A stretch of 64,000 bases of DNA from Pictodentalium vernedei (GCA_031216915.1 CM062296.1:60563084-60627083), one strand, 5' to 3'; positions 10,771 to 22,925 are shown, counted from the stretch's first letter. Notes: generated by a model from the sequence alone, not told the origin. Program-made: numbers and translations.

Positions 10771-10970
10771 TTAACCCTTTACATCGAATCGGCCGCATCC
10801 GCCCGCGAACTATGCAACTTCAGCAGTTGAAAAAATATTATTTTTAAAAAAAACTCAACAAAACCATATCATGTGACCCCTCGTTGGAACGAGCTCGTCG
10901 AGCTCGTTCCAACGAAGGGCCACGTGATATGGTTTTGTTGGATTTTTTTGAAAAAGTTATTTACAATAAG
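10771..10970. mobile_element. TTAA MITE, CCCTTTAC family, right end missing
   Basis: Left end TTAA-CCCTTTAC. The central palindrome at about 10857-10940 pairs 'aacaaaaccatatcatgtga' with its complement around the 'gaacgagctcg' core. The right terminal repeat is not found after about 10970. Its internal sequence matches the 30530-30761 copy (a 'cgcatccgcccgc' block), forming a subfamily. Confidence 0.75.
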
Positions 10971-11065
10971 TAAACGTTCTATAGAAATATCGTACTGGTT
11001 GACATCATGTATACTCATGAAGCTCGATATTGCGTACACCGTAGTTGTAAATAGTAACAGTTTGA

Positions 11066-11203
11066 ATTTTTGCCGTTTTGAAACAGAGTTGGAATTTTGG
11101 GAAGTAAAGGAGACATCAGCAGATGGAATTTCCAGTTACTCATGACTTGCCCTCCGAATTTCCAACTATAGGAACTTTTGGCCAAGGTTGGGGGGGGGGG
11201 GGG
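11066..11203 (+). repeat. dispersed 'gttggaaatt' repeat with poly-G edge
   Basis: The inverse complement of 4230-4402, lying in the middle of the foldback at 10385-11702 and ending in a poly-G tract near 11190-11205. Confidence 0.6.
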
Positions 11204-11702
11204 AGGGGTATGATTTGTTGAAACCCTTAAAAGTTATTTTGTTACATTTAAGATGTTTTTTCCCACATTCTCGATATTGTATTAAATCTTCGCAGGAAGC
11301 AGTGGGTGAAGATTTAATAAAAAAATCAACAATAAAAATAAAATCCTCCCTCCCTCATTCGTTTTATTTTTTGAGAAATGGAGTGGTCATTAAATGTTTA
11401 ATTCATAAAGACACATCGTTGAAATGGCCTGGCTATTTTATTATTGATTCATTTTCCTCTGTAAATCGATTTGAAAAAGGGAGTGGTCATTGAATGTTTA
11501 ATTCATAAAGACACATCGTTATTCGAGAACCCCTTTATTTAAAGAACATCATGGGCTTGTAGGAAGAGTTATAGGCTATATTAATCAATGAAATAATGTT
11601 TCAATTCCCAATCATCTGCCGTTTTTGGTTGCCTCTAATTCCGTGTGATGGGAAACGCGTGAGACATTCGCCAGCTACAACTTCATTCAAAATGTCAAAA
11701 AA

Positions 11703-12153
11703 TGCCTGAGACTCAATTAATTTTTTTGTGTGGCTTCTGTTTTGAAGTCAAGAAGCGACCGTACTATGTTTTTGATATGGAAGGTCATGTGATGATGATA
11801 TTTTCTTTTGGGAGATGAAGAATGAAATAAACTTTAAGTTGTTTCGTGTTATTCCGGTGTTCTGATGGTCATTCCCCTCTGGACCGAACTTTTGAGAAGG
11901 TACTTTTGGAAGATTAAATGTGTATGCGACACCGGAAGATGTCTAACCGGATTATATCGTTTGTACCATATTTCCCTGAGAGTTTTAGATATCGAATATA
12001 ATTTTCACCCGAGCAGTGATTCTGTTGCATATTTCGTCTCATACGGTACCAAATTTAATCGAAAAGCGAATTTTGCTATAGCCTTGGTCCTCCTGATTTT
12101 CTCTCAAAACATCGAAAAGGGCACGTTCAGTCGACCATCCACAAACCCACACA
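11703..12153. other. unassigned
   Basis: An open frame at 11865-12164 has no recognised domain and runs into the MITE that follows. No gene is supported. Confidence 0.3.
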
Positions 12154-12599
12154 CTGAAAACTAAAGTGTTAAAACTGACACTTGCAAGGTGTTAAACCCA
12201 TTCTAACTCTTAGGGTTTGATTTTAACACTCAAACTGCAGTGCTTTAAGCACTTAGACATTACAATCGTCAGACATCTGAAACTTGAATGGATGGCACTT
12301 CCCATATGTCGAGCATTGGTGGTTCTTCCAGAATCGTCCATAATTTGATTTGCGCTTGGTGGGTACATAATTAAAAGGACACAACGCAGATGACGCGTAT
12401 CAGTCTCGAGAGTTCGAGTCTGATCCGCGTCATCTGCGTTGTTTCCTTTTAAGTGTCGCGACATTACACTTGTCAAGTGGTATTATTGTAACACCTGTCA
12501 AGTTCTGGGATATCTACACTTGAACAAAGTGCTAGTTCGTCACCTAGTAAGTGTTAAATACAGCACTTCAAGTGTAGTTTTTAACACTTTAGTTTTTAG
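12154..12599. mobile_element. 446-bp palindromic MITE
   Basis: The terminal repeats are 'ctgaaaactaaagtgttaaa' on the left and its near-exact inverse at 12580-12599. The centre (about 12373-12450) is a hairpin pairing 'aacgcagatgacgcg' with its complement. There is no coding capacity. The superfamily is unassigned. Confidence 0.75.
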
Positions 12600-12701
12600 C
12601 GTGCACCTACCCACTCCAACAAAGAGCAAAGAGGTTATCCTCTTCTCCATGCCCCTCCCCTCTCCTGAATCGTCACCTTTGTACGTGAGTATACATTGAA
12701 C

Positions 12702-13082
12702 AGGGAGCGCGATGGCCCAGTGGTTACGGCTTGGACTTCAAACCAAAGGGGCTACGGTTCGATCCCCGCCAGGGGTAGCTGCGTTGTGTCCTTGGGCAAG
12801 GCACTTAATCCCGGTTGCCCATGTCGGGGCACGGTGGCGCTGTGTACTACGGCGCTCTTCACGTCGATGGTACACTTGGCTTCAACCAATACATACCCTG
12901 CTTGTGTGGAGTTAGTATGTTGGGGATTATGGCAGTTGCTCGCCGTTGGGCCGTTGCTCGCCGATGCTCGGTGGTTCTCTCCGGGTGCTCCGGCTTCCTC
13001 CACCCGCAAAACTGTCCGACACGAGGTAGCCTTGGCTGTCGAAAGTGTCGTTAAATCCCAATAAATAAATAAATAAATAAAA

Positions 13083-13113
<31 letters not shown>

Positions 13114-13116
13114 ATG
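12702..13116 (+). mobile_element. tRNA-headed SINE with 8-bp TSD
   Basis: Degenerate A-box 'tggcccagtggttacgg' and B-box 'ggttcgatcc' precede the shared SINE body and a long (AAAT)n tail. The body has an internal duplication of the 'gttgctcgccg' motif. The 8-bp duplication cattgaac lies at 12694-12701 and 13117-13124. Overlapping open frames on both strands are SINE shadows. Confidence 0.92.
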
Positions 13117-13124
13117 CATTGAAC

Positions 13125-13460
13125 GTTATACTCTTTGCTACTTCTTGTCGAGAAAAAATATTGTTATAATTGGGTGATTTACCAGAATTGCAAAATACGG
13201 AAACGAGTTGTTTCGTTTGCTGTACACTTGTCATGCGATATATGCAAATGTTTACAAGATTTTTTGGATTTTGGAGAAGAAATAAAGAACAATCTATAAA
13301 AGTCGTCGCCAGAAAATGGATTGCAATAATTGATTTTTTGTATGTTTCAGGAGTACACAGTCAGTTCCCCTCTCCTCTTCAAACGATATAATACAGAAAT
13401 GACACCATCGGAGAAGATGGGCCTCCATTTCAAATAGATGTTTATGTGTATGTAATTTCC
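13125..13460. other. unassigned
   Basis: No gene or repeat was recognised. Confidence 0.3.
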
Positions 13461-13531
13461 TCCCTCGTGTGGAGCAAGGCGCCATCTGCAATGCATTAGC
13501 ATTGCAGGTGGCACCTTCTTCCACTCAAGAC
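13461..13531. repeat. hairpin, 'aaggcgcca' family copy 1
   Basis: An inverted repeat pairing 'gagcaaggcgccatctgcaa' with 'ttgcaggtggcacctt'. A better-preserved copy lies at 37682-37758 with the same stem and 'ctttagcat'/'attagcat' centre, so this is a small palindromic MITE family. Confidence 0.75.
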
Positions 13532-13637
13532 ACGATTTACAAGTTATTGAAGAGAATATCTATTTATAAATAATTCTGCTATATTGCGAAATGACGATTA
13601 TGAAACATTCACTTAACTAATCGCTTAAAGGTCCCGA

Positions 13638-13980
13638 TGGGAGCGCGGTGGCTCAGTGGTTAGGAGATTGCCCTTCAAACCGAGACGTCCACGGTTCCAT
13701 CCCCACCAGGGGTCACTGAGTTATGTCCTTGAGCAAGGCACTTAATCCAGATTGCTCACGTGGGGACTGGGTGGCGCTGTGTACTAAGGCGTACTACACG
13801 TCGATGGTGCACCTGTCTTCATCCAATGCTAATCCTGCTTGTGTGGAGTTAGTACGCTGGGAAGTCTGACAGTTGATCGCCGTTGTTCGGTGGTTATCTC
13901 CGGGTACTCCGGCTTCCTCCGCCCGTAAAACTGTCCGGCACGAGGTGACCGTAGCTGTCAAAAGTGTCGTTAAACTCCAA

Positions 13981-14012
<32 letters not shown>

Positions 14013-14038
14013 AAATAAATAAATAAATAAATAAATAT
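13638..14038 (+). mobile_element. tRNA-headed SINE with 9-bp TSD
   Basis: Head 'gcgcggtggctcagtggtta', a B-box-like 'ggttccatccc', the shared body, and an (AAAT)n tail of about 55 bp. The perfect duplication aggtcccga lies at 13629-13637 and 14039-14047. Confidence 0.92.
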
Positions 14039-14409
14039 AGGTCCCGACAGTATGCACAAAATTTATCACTGAAATTTTAGCTCCTGGCCCATTATGGTAA
14101 CAAGCACACAGAGCTCGTTACAATGGTGCGATAATGGTTGAGGTTTGATAAAAATGAAAAGACACATCGTTTTCATTTTAAAAAAAAATTGTCCACTGCA
14201 TATGACCTTCAACTGAGTCCAAGAGAGGAAAAACAACTTTTTGTAGTTTTCTTCCATAGGCCTATCTAAACAAAATTGAATTGTTACCAGGCTCGAATCT
14301 ATCATCCCAAAATTTTCAAACATGGTGAGGCGAGGATTAAAATTTTCCGACAGTGTTCCCAGGGCGTTGGCCGACGGTTCAAACTTAAAGCACAACCCAA
14401 TATACGTCG

Positions 14410-14663
14410 TTAACCCTTTACACAACATAACGGCAAAAATCGGCCAGCGCTGTTCACAAAAATCCCCGTCCAATTTTCAATATTTTTTTTTCATTTTTTG
14501 TTTCAAAAACATAGGTTATGACCCCTCTTTGGAACGAGCTCATCGAGCTCGTTCCAAAAAAGGGTTGTAGCCAATGTTTTTGAGACAAAAAATGAAAAAA
14601 ATTAGTTATTCAAGAATTTTGTTTGCATGTGTCGTCTGCTTTTCATGTTAGGTAAAGGGTTAA
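14410..14663. mobile_element. TTAA MITE, CCCTTTAC family
   Basis: TTAA-CCCTTTAC to GTAAAGGG-TTAA. The central 'ttggaacgagctcatcgagc' palindrome is at about 14503-14595. It sits in a region of otherwise anonymous AT-rich DNA. Confidence 0.85.
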
Positions 14664-15104
14664 ACATAAATTAACGAAACAGATCGAAAGTGTTCGTGTT
14701 TTATTATTGTTTTAAAGAATTGCATTTGTTTTACGAAAATAATTCTTTAAAATAATAATAGTTTGCATGTACATTATAACTCCAGTATCAGGCCTGGCAT
14801 TCTTTAGGAGTGCAGGAGTGCTGCACGCTTACTGCTCGCCTGGAAAAAAATTGAGGAGGGCAATTTTTTGCACCCCTTGATTTTCTGGATTGCCAGACCT
14901 GTTTGGGACTGCCTATAAAATCTGTTATCATTTGTCAATGTTGCATTGATTCGCAATAATTCATGACCCATTCTGTGTTGCATTTCGATACGTTTTGAGT
15001 GTAGAAGACAGTCACGTAAGAATTGAATGCAACATTTTTAATAATGAGATTATATGTGTGCCAATTTGTGCATTTTGTAGCCGAACGTAGTACAATTGCT
15101 CAGT
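14664..15104. other. unassigned
   Basis: No gene was recognised. A phrase near 14855-14900 ('gaggagggcaatttttt' and 'ttgattttctggattgccag') recurs near 15830-15880 in similar form, indicating an old dispersed repeat. Confidence 0.35.
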
Positions 15105-15117
15105 CACAATAGTAATA

Positions 15118-15481
15118 TTTATTTATTTATTTATTTATTGGTGTTTAAGGTCACATATTTCTGCACAATGGCTAACCATGACCGTGACAGCTTTACGGGT
15201 GGAGGAAGCCGGAGTACCCGGAGAGAACCACCGAGCAACGGCGAGCAACTGTCAGCTCCCCAACATACCAACTCCACACAAGCAGGGTTAGCATTGGTTG
15301 AAGACAGGTGCACCATCGACGTGCAGTACGCCTTAGTACACAACGTCACCGTGCACCCACGTGGGCAATGGGGGTGAAGTGTCTTGCCCAAGGACACAAC
15401 GCGGTTGCCGCAGGTGGGATTCGAACCGAGGACCTCTCGGCTTGCAGCCTGCACCTCTACCAACTGATCCACCGCGCCCCC
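15118..15481 (-). mobile_element. tRNA-headed SINE with perfect 13-bp TSD
   Basis: Read on the minus strand: head with the B-box 'ggttcgaatcc', shared body, and (AAAT)n tail at the low-coordinate end. The duplication cacaatagtaata lies at 15105-15117 and 15482-15494. It is very similar to the SINEs at 5782-6117 and 52017-52369 (same 'gcaagccgagaggtcctc' head), so it belongs to a young subfamily. Confidence 0.93.
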
Positions 15482-15605
15482 CACAATAGTAATACCTTGA
15501 AGTGAATATACAGTACATAGAGAGTGTATTGTCAATAAATCACCTGTGGAGTGATGATTTCTCTCACGCAATAAATGCAAATTGGATGCAAAGGGTAATT
15601 AGCAG

Positions 15606-15664
15606 AAGCAAAGTTTCAGCCAATGGACCTCCGGGTTAAACCCGGAGGTCCATTGGTTGAAACC
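15606..15664. repeat. hairpin related to the core of the 'tacagttaaaac' MITE
   Basis: A near-perfect palindrome containing 'ccaatggacctccggg' and preceded by 'agcaaagtttcag', as in the MITE at 4970-5287. The MITE ends are not found here, so this is a core-only or strongly decayed copy. Confidence 0.7.
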
Positions 15665-16261
15665 TGGCTTTTACTTCTTGCGTTCCTGTACGAAATTTGA
15701 GAGCAGTACCTTGGCTGGTATCTCCACTCCATGGGTGATTGGGTGACAGTCCACCCTCCACGTACCGTAACCAAAATAGCATACAAGTAGATGTATTGAA
15801 AATCCAGGTGCAATTACACTCCTAAGCAATCTGAGGCGGGCAATTGTTTTGCACTCCTTGATTTTCTTGACTGCCAGGCCTGCAGTATCATATACAACGA
15901 GCGCTTCCATTCAAATAATTTGTGTGAAACATAAGGGGATTATGTGCATAACGATAATATGGTTTCGCCAAATGGTCAACTTGTTTTCAAATTAGCAGCT
16001 TTCATACAAAAACTTTTGGCGTTGGAGTGACTAACACATTTTCCGACGGAAAAAAATCATTTCCGACAGAGAGGGCCATTGGGGAGTCCACCCTCCCGCT
16101 CCCCAAGCGTCGGAACTGATTATAAATAATTCATAAATGTGAGTGTGTTGGTACACGAGCATGCAGATTGTGGTTACGATTGGGCATTCGGTGGTTTTGG
16201 AGTCTGGGTCCATGTTGTTTTAAGAATGACTTAAGCCACCTGATAGAAAGAGTGCAACAAC
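15665..16261. other. unassigned
   Basis: No gene was recognised. It contains the second copy of the 'gcaatt...ttgattttcttgactgcca' phrase noted near 14880. Confidence 0.3.
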
Positions 16262-16326
16262 ACCAGTCGGTCATGATTAGCCATTATGCATAAGTATGTG
16301 ACCTTAAACACAAATAAATAAATAAC
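16262..16326 (+). mobile_element. SINE 3' tail fragment
   Basis: Only the terminal 'ggtcatgattagccatt' segment, 'tatgtgaccttaaacac' and a short (AAAT)n tail are present. This is a 5'-truncated SINE. Confidence 0.75.
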
Positions 16327-16544
16327 AACACCAACAGTCTGGTAGTATTATCAACAGAGTATCCAGTCCTCCGCGGGAGGAAGTTAATTTCGTTCCCTCG
16401 ATGCATGTTCATTCTTATTAATTTGATACATCACCTAAGAAAATTGACATTGAAAACGGGTTTTTGAAGTAATTACACAACAAAAATTCATAATGCCTAC
16501 CAAGCTCCTTTTGAACGAAAGTCTACCGATGAGTGGCACGAGCT

Positions 16545-16916
16545 TCAACCCTTTGTGACTACGGTACGTAATACTACGTACGAAAATTGCCGTGCGTTGC
16601 GACTACGGTACGTAATATTACGTACTCCAACTGTGAACCCGAGCGGCCGCGTTTTCGTCGAGGGACATGATATTTCATAGTTTCATTAAATAGGATGGAT
16701 GCTAAGTGCATGTGTGTGGTAGACTAATCAATATTTTCAACGTGCAGTCATAAGGCTGTTCGTTGCAAATATTAATTGGTCTACCCCCAAATAATGAATA
16801 TGGACTCTTCCTGTTGCTGTCATTGAACTAATATGGAAGATACCACCAGGGTTCAAAGGGCTAACGATTCTTCGTGAAGTTAAAACGTCACGATAACCGT
16901 AGTCGGAAAGGGTTAA
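16545..16916. mobile_element. TTAA-type MITE with 'gactacggtacgtaat' ends
   Basis: The left end 'TCAA-CCCTTTGTGACTACGG' pairs with the right end 'CCGTAGTCGGAAAGGG-TTAA'. The left side carries two copies of 'gactacggtacgtaata'. A second MITE (about 16626-16864) is inserted within it. It is inferred to be piggyBac-like from TTAA and the CCCTTT start. Confidence 0.6.
16626..16864. mobile_element. nested MITE, TTAA/CCCTTTGAAC family
   Basis: Contains 'gaacccgagcggccgc' at its left and ends 'gggttcaaaggg-CTAA'. The interior 'atcaatattttcaacgtgca' and 'aatattaattggtctacccc' blocks match the copies at 7467 and 26543. The left terminus is degraded. It is nested in the MITE at 16545-16916. Confidence 0.65.
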
Positions 16917-17489
16917 TCATGAAAGACTTGGAAGCTGCCCAGAATTGTTTATTTGTGGAAAGAAAAGAAAATGCGGCGTGTGGAATAATTATAAGTGCAT
17001 TTGAAATTGATCTTCTCCTACAAATGTATGATCATAAAATGTGTCCCTCTATCCCGATAAATTCTGTCTTCTGATTGGTCAGAAGGCCAAGGACAAATAG
17101 CCATGGCAGAGAGTGCACCCAACATCCAAGATATATGAGAGCGTGCAACATCCAGGGTATAAGGACACGCGAAACATCGGGGGTATATGATTTGAAAGAA
17201 AGCTTTTCGCATTCGCTCGCATCGACTAAAAAACCTGAAAATAGTCACAAATATCATCAGCTTTCCGACAATTCGATCATATTTTGCTGTTATAAATTAA
17301 ATAGTCGAATATTTAAATCAAACAACTTGAGAAAAATAAAATAAGAGCAAATTTGTCAAAAAATGTTTAGCTTCCGATATGTTTACGTTTCCAACAACAA
17401 CCCAAGGGATGTAACTCTATATCTGTTGTCTTCTGCGTCTGTAAAAGCGAAAACAACAAGAGAATTGTAATTTGTTGGACAAATTACGG

Positions 17490-19150
17490 GCTTTCCCAAC
17501 TTTCCATTGTGAAAATGCAGACTACATATAGAAAAGCAAAGTGTTTGAAATTAACCATTTCCAAAATGATAAACAAAAAAACATCCAAAGTTGGCTAATT
17601 TTGGCATTCTCTCACGGTTCTCTTATTCACGCCCTCATTTTGCTTGGGGATCAAATCTTGAGATTAAAAAGTAAACAGTAACTTTCTTCTACGATCATTG
17701 TTGCATCTATCCATACCAAAATAATTGCTACAACAACCTTGCAATTAAAGGAAATGAGTACAGATGTTTGCAAAATTAACTGAAAATCTTCTTTTTTTTT
17801 GAACATAACTATTCTTTACATGGCCAAAGCTTATGTGGTGTTAAGCCCCAAAGCATAACCTATAGCAGAGGATTTGTTCATTTGGCATCTCTACCTATAG
17901 CAAACCAAAGTGTTTAGTATTAACCCTTTCAAAAATGACAGGAAGATGCAACCGCAGGTAGCTAATTTTGGCATTTTCGGATGGTACTCTTACCCTCATT
18001 TGCTTGAGGGTTAAAGACGGGATTAAAAACAAAACAGTAACTTTCTTCTGAAGCATTGTTGCATTGTTGCATCTATGCATACAAAAATAATTGTTACAAT
18101 AACCTCGTAATTAAGAGAAATGTGCCCTGGAAGTTAGTAAATCTTGAAGATAAAATGATATATTCATATCATTTGTGGCCAGTGGGGGTTAATTTTGAAA
18201 TATTTGTGTGGTGATTTTAGTGTATCATATTATGCTCTTAATGTGTGAACATCAATCACAGACTGATTGTCTGAAAACTAATGAAAAGAGACATGGACTA
18301 ATCTTGAATCTTGGTATTGAATGAACATGTACAAGTTGAGGGTACTACAATTCAAGGCTTGACAAATGGATGAGGGTTAAAACTTGGAATAAAACATATA
18401 ACAGCAAAATTGTTCTTGGATGAATGTCCTATCTTCTCATTGGAAAGGTTGTGGGACAATATGGCTCCAGTGCTTAGAAATTGCATGTAAAGTTGGCGAA
18501 AATAACAATTATTCCGACAGTGCCCTTATGGGAAGTCTCATGTCTGCCAAGGGTTAAACTTTTAATAATAACATATAAAACAAAATTTGTCATTCTTTGA
18601 TTGCTGCATGCAGCTATAGAAAACATTCAGAGCTCAATCAATTACAAATGGAGTAAATCGTCACCTAAACTTACAAAATTCTGAAAAAAATGGAGTTTTT
18701 TTGGACGGTACCTACTTTTATGCAACCAGAATGGGATAGGGTTAAACTTTACAACCAGTCTTACAACAGCAAATATGCTCGGTAGTAAATTGTGAATACG
18801 TACATGAAAATGTTTGAAATTAAGCCTTTCCAAAATGATAGAAAAAGCAACCAAAGTTGGCTAATTTTGGCATTTTCAAACGGTGCTCTTATTCTCACCC
18901 TCATTGTGCCTGAGGGTTAAATCTGATATTAAAAAGTAAACAGTAACTCTCTTTCACAATCATTGTTGCATCTATCCATACCACAATAATTGTTACAACA
19001 ACCTTATAATTAGAGAAATGTGCCCTTGAAGTTGGTCAATTTTGAAGAAAAAGCTATATTAATGTAATTTTTGGCCAATGGGGGTTAATATTGAAAGATT
19101 TGAGTGGTGATTGTGGTGTATCGTATTATGCTCTAAATGTGTGGAAAATG
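17490..19150. repeat. degenerate AT-rich dispersed/tandem repeat
   Basis: A block containing 'agttggctaattttggcatt', then a 'gagggttaaa' motif, then 'cattgttgcatctatcc' recurs at about 17580-17755, 17935-18120 and 18840-19020. A following block ('gtgtatcatattatgctct') recurs at about 18223 and 19117. Looser copies lie near 18480-18760. Spacing is irregular (about 360 and 900 bp). Many stop codons are present and there is no gene. Confidence 0.65.
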
Positions 19151-20392
19151 TGAGCTAAATAACTGTAAACAGTTTAGAGAGTTTCGAAAAATGTTAAAAT
19201 TTTGAATGTTTGGGCAGAATATTTGAAAATACGATTTTTCACAAACATGACGATACCGCATTTCACTAGATTGTATGACATTACATAAGTATGCCAAATT
19301 TGGTTAAAATTGTACAGCGTGTTTTTGAGCAGTTCAACACACAAAATTCAAGGAGAAAAAAAAAATAGAGAAGAAAAATTTTGAAAAAGAAGAATAACAA
19401 GAGTCTTTCCGAAACTGGGTCGAAAAAGCAAGGATAATATTATTTCACCTGGTTTCCAGTCAGATTACTGCAAAGAAAGTAAATAAACGCTACATATCTG
19501 TGTTGTTTCACTGATGGTCAAAAAGGTCTTTTGCTGAACTGTAAAAATCCATAGCGGGTTTAATTCTGTCTTCCCCAATTACAAAGCGTTATAGACCATG
19601 ACCTACCAGGGTGCCTGCAAGCCCCCTCCAACACTGGGGATGATTTTCTACACCTCATTTTTCTGAAAGCCCAGTGTCTCTAGAACATTTTGCCATTTTC
19701 TACCATGTGGCGATTGCATCTTTTGAAATTACAACGTGTAATATACGTTATCCGAAGACATTGCAAAAAAAAAAAAAAATTCTAAAATTTGAAAGTCAAA
19801 AATAATAACTCAGTTCTTCTCCCAAAACAGCAAAACGGTTTTATTTTATGCATTCGAGTGTTGGTAACTTGATTACATAAACAGTTCCACTCTTTTGTGC
19901 CCCCTTTTCAGATTATTTTGCTTTAAGTCGCGTTACCGCACGTTCCTTCAACCGATCAGGAATACCTTTTCATTTATCACTTTTTTCTAAACACAAACTT
20001 ACGTCAAAACACATCATTACCAAACAACTGAAGCATAAGTAATAAAATGAATGATACTTGCTCCTAGTTACTTGACTTCATACCATGATTAAGCACTTGC
20101 ATTTAGATCAATGACGGAGCCCGGGAGAGAAGACTGTAGATACCTTTCGATGCGCTTTCCAAGTACCGTCCAAACATTTGTCGTCCATGGCATCATATTT
20201 TCTCTATTTTGCAAAAAAAACTTGACTCTGGAAACAAATCTCACGGAATTAGAAAATGTGACTGGGTTATTACAATCCCACTCCATGTTTTCGATAAGAA
20301 TTCTTTCTCCTGGACATTTCAGATGATTGCATTTTACCTGATTAAAATAAAAAATAAATTAATGTTAATTTGTAGAGAAGAAAATACTTAAT
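19151..20392. other. unassigned
   Basis: AT-rich; open frames near 20111-20390 lack recognisable features. Nothing is supported. Confidence 0.35.
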
Positions 20393-20711
20393 TACAGTTC
20401 AAACTAGAAGTCTTGTCACCAACTGTACGCTTATTTAGGCTTAATTGCGCGTAGGAATTGCGCGCAATTGCCATATCGAATAACACCCAAATCACGGCCG
20501 GTTCTCCTGGTTACACATAGCAAACACTGGCAACGTTTCTGCCAATGGACCTCCGGGTTACCCGGAGGTCCATTGGGTAAAACATTGCTTGTGCATAAAC
20601 CGTATGTACAGAATTTAGTAGCCTTACTATGGGCATAACGCGTAGATTTAACGCGCAGATCGACGTGCTATTTGTGCGCATTTCATGACAGGACTTCTAG
20701 TTTTAACTGTA
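20393..20711 (-). mobile_element. 319-bp palindromic MITE (copy 2)
   Basis: The inverse-orientation copy of 4970-5287: the same 24-bp ends, the same 'ccaatggacctccggg' central palindrome (about 20541-20576), and the same 'ggaattgcgcgcaattgcc' block. Length is conserved to about 1 bp. Confidence 0.87.
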
Positions 20712-22139
20712 CTATACATTTCCAAAAATTACTGAAAACATTTGGAAATCATTTTGAAAATGGCTGTCAAAGTGCTTTTATACCATGATAACCCATTCTA
20801 CTAGATATAACATTTAGCTTTACAAACCAACCGGAGTGAACACGCCATCAATGGGATTTCAGTTGTTAAAATGAACACCTATAGTAGAACTACATCCAAG
20901 TTGACCTTTGGTAACCTCGACCTGAATGCAAACTTGTCGCCTAGCGAAGAGTGAAATGAAAGCGGCAATGATTCGTTTCGTTTTAAATGAGTTTACCTCA
21001 TAAGATACTAAAAATGAACAAGCATGCGTTGTCGCATGTTAATAAAGCATACATAACTCGAAGTAGCATGTTATTATGTTATTAAAATGACAAAAGGCCC
21101 CGTGATTTGCTCGTTTTTTTTTTTCATTTCGTTTCTACGATAAAACTGACAGCGGAAGTACCGCCCACCGGTGTTGATGTAAACAAAAACAGATTCGCAC
21201 ATGTTTATATTGAATATTGTATTATTTAACATTTAAACTCTTTTAATAATCTGACGATCATGGTATAAATAAAATATACCCAAAGTAGCTTGGTGTACCA
21301 GTGTTAACACCATTTCACCACCCGTGGTGAACATTCTCTCTAAAGTGGGCAGCACGGGTATACACGACTGGCTATATAGAGAATATCTATGCTGTTTTAG
21401 TGAATATCGGGAATTATTACACATTTATTAAACTTTAAACCCCATGTATTTAACGGAATCGCCGCTATGGCATTTAAGTTTCTGTATTCCACTGGTGATG
21501 TACAAGCCGGAACGTTTTTCCCAGCACCACTTATATTAGCTCCTTTCCCATCGGGTCTTTATTTACGCTTCGAAAAGTTTCCATATTTCGTTACAGAATT
21601 ATCGATCGTCTGTCGCGTAGTGTGAAAATTAAAAGCCTAAAGCAAAATAAAGTAGGTTCACAAAAAAATAGTTAACCAAAAACGAGATAATATTAAAAAG
21701 CAATCATTTCCAAACACAACATTAACCCAGTCCAGTGGCCGTCCCGACTGCGGATCCCCATTTTTCTAAATTGGTCAATTTTATTTCGATAAATCTTCGG
21801 ACATCCTGACATGCTTCGAACTTCTTTTAAAAATGTTTCACTCAGCTGATTTGCAAATCTGCACAAATTTGTACTTCTATTTTAACTATCAGTAACAGCT
21901 ACCAAATGGTTAGGTGTGAATGGACGCCAACCGAAGAGGAACAGTGACACGAATTTCAACAAACACGCCCAATAGAAAAGACAACGAATGTAATTTAGAC
22001 TGGTTCCCGAAAAGTTTGTTTTGATTTTTTATCGATCATCAATACAGCTACAAGCAAAACAAACGGACTCTTCACCTTTGGGTTTAAACATCTGAGTTAA
22101 AATATGTTTATTCAACTGAATTTTAATGTATGGGATGTG
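20712..22139. other. unassigned
   Basis: No gene. The segment at 21330-21425 contains 'cactaaaacagc' (in inverse) and 'cgatattc' motifs shared with 22337-22372, so at least part of it is an old dispersed repeat. Confidence 0.35.
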
Positions 22140-22925
22140 TAATAAACACATGCAGAACGCGATGTGTGTTTGCATCGGTGGAATGGCGTAGTCATACGGC
22201 TCTCGCGAAATATGACAACGCCATTCCAACTCGTTATATAAAACACCCACCGATTCAAACACACATCGCGTTCTGTCTATTTGTCTCATCAGTGTGGACC
22301 TGAAAATTTTATGTTTTACCTTCAGGTCCAACCGAATGAGATTATTCCCGATATTCACTAAAACAGCGTAGATTTTCTTTTTATTATATGCTACGTGACA
22401 TTTTACTGTGCAATATTCAGCCCAATTTGACTGCAAAAAGTTTGAAGACAATAACAAAAAGCTGCTGATCGTTCCTTCAATCCGACATTCAAGGCGACGT
22501 CATGCGCCGAAGCGTAGCGTCATTTTGGAAGCTACAGAAAAAATCATCGCGTGGAATTGAAAATCGAGAAAAATAAAACTTTCCGGTCCACACTCATGAG
22601 ATAATTCCAGATCCAGATACTGACTAAAATGGAGTAGATTTTCTTTTTTAGTTTAAACAGCATTTTATTTCCTTAATTTGACAGAATATTATGATACATT
22701 TCATCAAGATACATAAATGTGAAAGAGGAAAGAGGATTCAGCAGGAAGCTATAGATTATGTAAGCTGTCTCTCTTTTTAATATGATACGAGACATTTTAT
22801 TGCGCAATATTCAGCCCAATTCGAACCCAAATGCGTATGTTTCAAAACAATAACAAAGATCAGCTGGTCATTTCCTGTAGGCGAATTGATGCGACGTAGC
22901 GTGACGTCTTTCAGGAAGCTACTGG
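22140..22925. repeat. inverted repeat followed by a diverged direct repeat
   Basis: 22143-22280: 'gaacgcgatgtgtgtttg' pairs with 'caaacacacatcgcgttc', and 'ggaatggcg' pairs with 'cgccattcc'. 22370-22535 and 22765-22920 are diverged direct repeats sharing 'acattttat/ctg', 'gcaatattcagcccaatt' and 'acaataacaaa'. The open frames across this region are not genes. Confidence 0.6.

Larger units (their letters stand above)
10385..11702. mobile_element. 1.3-kb foldback element with arms of about 290 bp
   Basis: 10385-10680 is the inverse complement of about 11412-11702, including the blocks 'gaatgtctcacgc', 'aacgatgtgtctttatgaat' and 'attcaatgaccactccc'. The middle (10681-11411) contains a TTAA MITE and a copy of the poly-G/'gttggaaatt' repeat, so it has acquired later insertions. 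An extra tandem copy of the 'agtggtcattraatgttt' block lies in the right arm at about 11383-11430. No transposase is seen. Confidence 0.75.

Noticed and set aside
12752..13234. 160-codon minus-strand gene
   Set aside because: The frame runs through a SINE and its AAAT tail, and similar frames occur in every SINE copy.
22029..22457. 142-codon minus-strand gene
   Set aside because: It overlaps an inverted repeat and one half of a diverged direct repeat, with no domain recognisable.
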